Of a stretch of DNA of 21,975 nt, positions 20,480-21,975 are shown one piece after another. The translations under genes and the position numbers were made by a program. A model generated the notes under the pieces. That model saw only the letters and a list, made by a program, of their open reading frames with translations, did no database searches and was not told the origin of the DNA. Position 1 is the first letter of the stretch; the number at the start of each line of letters is the position of its first letter. Origin of the DNA: JBGTFE01 sp036403235 (GTDB taxonomy: Bacteria; Acidobacteriota; Blastocatellia; Pyrinomonadales; Pyrinomonadaceae); NCBI GenBank assembly GCA_036403235.1, contig DASWRI010000041.1, forward strand, positions 1-21,975, written 5' to 3'.

Positions 20480-21412
20480 ATGGACACGGATTTTCTGGAA
20501 AAACTTTTTAACGGCGAGACGCGAAACGTGGCGCGCGCCATTTCAAAAGTTGAAAACGGGGCAAACGACGCCGCCGAATTGATGAAAGCCGTCTTCCCGC
20601 GCACCGGGCGCGCTTTGATAATCGGAATTACCGGCTCGCCGGGCGCTGGAAAATCTTCGCTCGTCGATAAACTGGCTTATTTTTACCGCGATAAAGGCGA
20701 GCGCATCGGCATCGTCTGCGTTGACCCTTCGAGTCCCTTTTCGGGCGGCGCGATTCTCGGAGACCGTATCCGGATGGCGACGCTCGGGCTCGATAAAAAC
20801 GTCTTTATCCGCTCGATGGCGACGCGCGGAAATCTCGGCGGGCTTTCGCGCGCGACGGTCGATGCGGTCGCGGTTCTGGACGCCGCCGGGTTTGATAAAG
20901 TTATCGTTGAGACGGTCGGCGTCGGTCAGGACGAAGTCGAAATCGTCAAAACGGCGGACGTTTCGGTCGTCGTTCTCGTTCCCGGAATGGGCGACGACAT
21001 TCAGGCGATAAAAGCCGGAATTATGGAAATCGGCGACGTTTTCGTGATAAACAAGGCCGACCGTGAAGGCGTTTTGCGGACGGAAAAAGAACTCGAAGCG
21101 CTTTTAACGCTCGCGCACCGGCCGGATTTCTGGAATCCGCCGATTGTCAAAACGATTGCGACCGAATCAAAAGGCATCGAAGATTTATCAAAAGCCATCG
21201 AAAGCTATTACGAGTTTCAAAAAACGGGCGAAAATCTGGAAAGAAGAACATCGATTGCGCGCTGGCGGCTTTTGGAATTATTGCAGGAAAAACTTCTTTC
21301 AGACGTTTTGAGTCGAAACGGAACGGGCGAAAAAATAGACCGTCTGGCGCAGGAAATCGCGGAGAAAAAAAATAATCCATATTCGGCGATTGAGGAGATT
21401 TTAAATGAGTAA
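20480..21412 (+). CDS. meaB: MeaB/ArgK-type GTPase, methylmalonyl-CoA mutase chaperone
   Basis: This 310-residue G3E GTPase protects and gates the loading of adenosylcobalamin into methylmalonyl-CoA mutase. All G motifs are visible: the P-loop GSPGAGKSS (52-60), VDPSSPFSGGAILGDRIRM (81-99) with the family-typical SPFSGGAxLGDRxRM, the Walker-B/switch region ETVGVGQDEVEI (144-155), and NKAD (191-194). The C-terminal arm (RRTSIARWRLLELLQEKLL) is the dimerisation region. The mutase genes are not in the window, so the partner lies elsewhere; together with the acyl-CoA dehydrogenase it hints at propionate or branched-chain catabolism. The ATG at 20480 has no strong Shine-Dalgarno. The last 8 bases overlap the next gene, hicB. 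Confidence 0.94.
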   Translation: MDTDFLEKLFNGETRNVARAISKVENGANDAAELMKAVFPRTGRALIIGITGSPGAGKSSLVDKLAYFYRDKGERIGIVCVDPSSPFSGGAILGDRIRMATLGLDKNVFIRSMATRGNLGGLSRATVDAVAVLDAAGFDKVIVETVGVGQDEVEIVKTADVSVVVLVPGMGDDIQAIKAGIMEIGDVFVINKADREGVLRTEKELEALLTLAHRPDFWNPPIVKTIATESKGIEDLSKAIESYYEFQKTGENLERRTSIARWRLLELLQEKLLSDVLSRNGTGEKIDRLAQEIAEKKNNPYSAIEEILNE

Positions 21413-21632
21413 GTATCGTTTTTCAGTCATTATCGAAAAAGATGGAGATGGTTATTTTGCATCTTGCCATGAATTGCAAGGCTGCTACACGCAGGGCGAA
21501 ACTTATGAAGAGGTGATTGAAAATATTAAGGATGCTATTTCGCTTCATGTTGAAGACCGCATAGAATCTGGTGAGGAAATTCCGCAGCCGCAAAATGTAA
21601 GTTTTGCTTTGATGGACGTAGCCATAAATTGA
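21405..21632 (+). CDS. hicB: HicB-type antitoxin
   Basis: This 75-residue protein has the HicB partial RNase H-like fold: MSKYRFSVIIEKDGDGYFASCHELQGCYTQGETYEEVIENIKDAISLHVEDR. The GYFASCHELQGCxTQGxTxEEAxxNI pattern is the family hallmark. It neutralises a HicA toxin, which follows about 100 bases downstream. A GAGGAG Shine-Dalgarno lies within the 3' end of meaB, and the start overlaps the meaB stop region by 8 bases, so hicB is probably read from the meaB transcript. Its base composition looks more AT-rich than the neighbours, a hint of horizontal transfer. It has no C-terminal DNA-binding domain, so self-repression is less certain. Confidence 0.88.
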   Translation: MSKYRFSVIIEKDGDGYFASCHELQGCYTQGETYEEVIENIKDAISLHVEDRIESGEEIPQPQNVSFALMDVAIN

Positions 21633-21635
21633 ATA

Positions 21636-21677
21636 AAATAAATTGCCTGTTCATTGTAGGTAATTTGTTTATTTTTT
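21636..21677 (+). terminator. Probable terminator after hicB
   Basis: AAATTGCCT (21640-21648) and AGGTAATTT (21658-21666) form a stem, one G-U pair included, with a nine-base loop. The stem can extend outward by a few A-T pairs and is followed by GTTTATTTTTT (21667-21677). It would end the meaB-hicB transcript before hicA. Confidence 0.65.
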
Positions 21678-21694
21678 AGAGACGTTTTCGTTGA

Positions 21695-21724
21695 TTGACA
21701 TACGGTGTTTCTGCTCAATAGATT
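21695..21724 (+). promoter_or_regulatory. Possible sigma-70 promoter for hicA
   Basis: TTGACA (21695-21700), an exact -35 consensus, is followed after 18 bases by TAGATT (21719-21724), a four-of-six -10 match. It lies between the hicB terminator and the hicA start (21733). If functional, transcription would begin at or very near the hicA start codon, giving a very short or leaderless mRNA. Confidence 0.5.
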
Positions 21725-21732
21725 AAATAGGT

Positions 21733-21960
21733 ATGAGCGAAAAACTTCCTAGAGTTACGGCTTCGGAAATTATTAAAGTGTTGGAAAAATGCGGTTTCAT
21801 TATGTCTCGGCAAAGCGGAAGCCATAAAATTTATAAAAATCCTGAGGGCAGACGCGCAACCGTTCCGTTTCATACAGGCAAAATTCTTCATCCGAAGGTT
21901 TTGAAAAGCATTTTGAACGAAGCCGACTTAAGCGTTGAAGAATTAAAAAAGTATTTATGA
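21733..21960 (+). CDS. hicA: HicA-type mRNA interferase toxin
   Basis: This 75-residue protein is a HicA/YcfA-like toxin with a dsRNA-binding-like fold. Visible marks are ASEIIKVLEKCGF, the catalytic-type SGSHKIYKNPEG (His31) and VPFHTGKILHPKVLKSILNEADLS. HicA cleaves mRNA when not bound by HicB. Here the antitoxin gene comes first and is separated by about 100 bases containing a terminator and a good -35 box, the reverse of the classical hicA-hicB order but common for YcfA-type pairs. No clear Shine-Dalgarno is present. It is compositionally AT-rich like hicB. The stop overlaps a possible further start (ATGA at 21957). Confidence 0.87.
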   Translation: MSEKLPRVTASEIIKVLEKCGFIMSRQSGSHKIYKNPEGRRATVPFHTGKILHPKVLKSILNEADLSVEELKKYL

Positions 21961-21975
21961 AAATCAATCATCTCG
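21957..21975 (+). CDS. Possible start of another gene, cut by window edge
   Basis: An ATG overlaps the hicA stop codon (ATGA) and reads MKINHL before the window ends. ATGA overlaps are used at several other gene junctions in this window, so a downstream gene is plausible. Nothing about its identity can be said. Confidence 0.25.

Overview
The window is about 22 kb of bacterial chromosome with balanced to moderately high GC and close-packed, mostly plus-strand genes. The gene content suggests an Acidobacteriota genome, probably the Blastocatellia/Pyrinomonadaceae side: TPR plus FG-GAP plus ASPIC/UnbV lipoproteins, a secreted DUF4440-like protein, a stand-alone MeaB, and housekeeping genes of a slow-growing aerobic heterotroph. 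This placement is inference from gene content; no rRNA gene is present to confirm it.

Layout. Positions 1-394 hold the 3' end of trpS with a good terminator. Positions 569-3684 hold a detoxification/redox block: an AldB-type aldehyde dehydrogenase, its usual DUF779 partner, an ArsC-like reductase, an ABM-fold monooxygenase and a DinB-fold protein, the last four nearly touching. Positions 3739-6588 carry scpA, scpB, a two-TM protein and rluB, a chromosome-segregation/ribosome set often seen beside trpS; here the detoxification block sits between them. Positions 6658-9086 hold four minus-strand genes: a protein with an L,D-transpeptidase-like motif, a secreted DUF4440-like protein, a CoA-binding protein and a DoxX-like membrane protein. 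An acyl-CoA dehydrogenase follows (9144-10286).

Positions 10314-19497 are the most distinctive part: a TPR lipoprotein, three ASPIC/UnbV beta-propeller proteins (one a 1135-residue TPR fusion with a large unassigned C-terminal region) and an NQR2/RnfD-like membrane protein resembling UnbU. UnbV and UnbU are known best from enediyne clusters, but no polyketide synthase is in this window. The last part has a secreted protein of unknown function (minus strand), meaB, and a HicB/HicA toxin-antitoxin pair in which hicB overlaps meaB while hicA has its own predicted promoter.

The strongest unexplained signal is in the gaps. At least eight intergenic spaces hold long hairpins whose arms are degenerate tandem repeats with a 7-base (six loci) or 9-base (two loci) period. 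The unit sequence differs between loci, but the design is the same: each lies just 3' of a stop codon, between genes on the same strand, and often ends within 6-12 bases of the next start codon, which then has no visible Shine-Dalgarno sequence. They range from perfect arms (27/27) to decayed ones (23/29).
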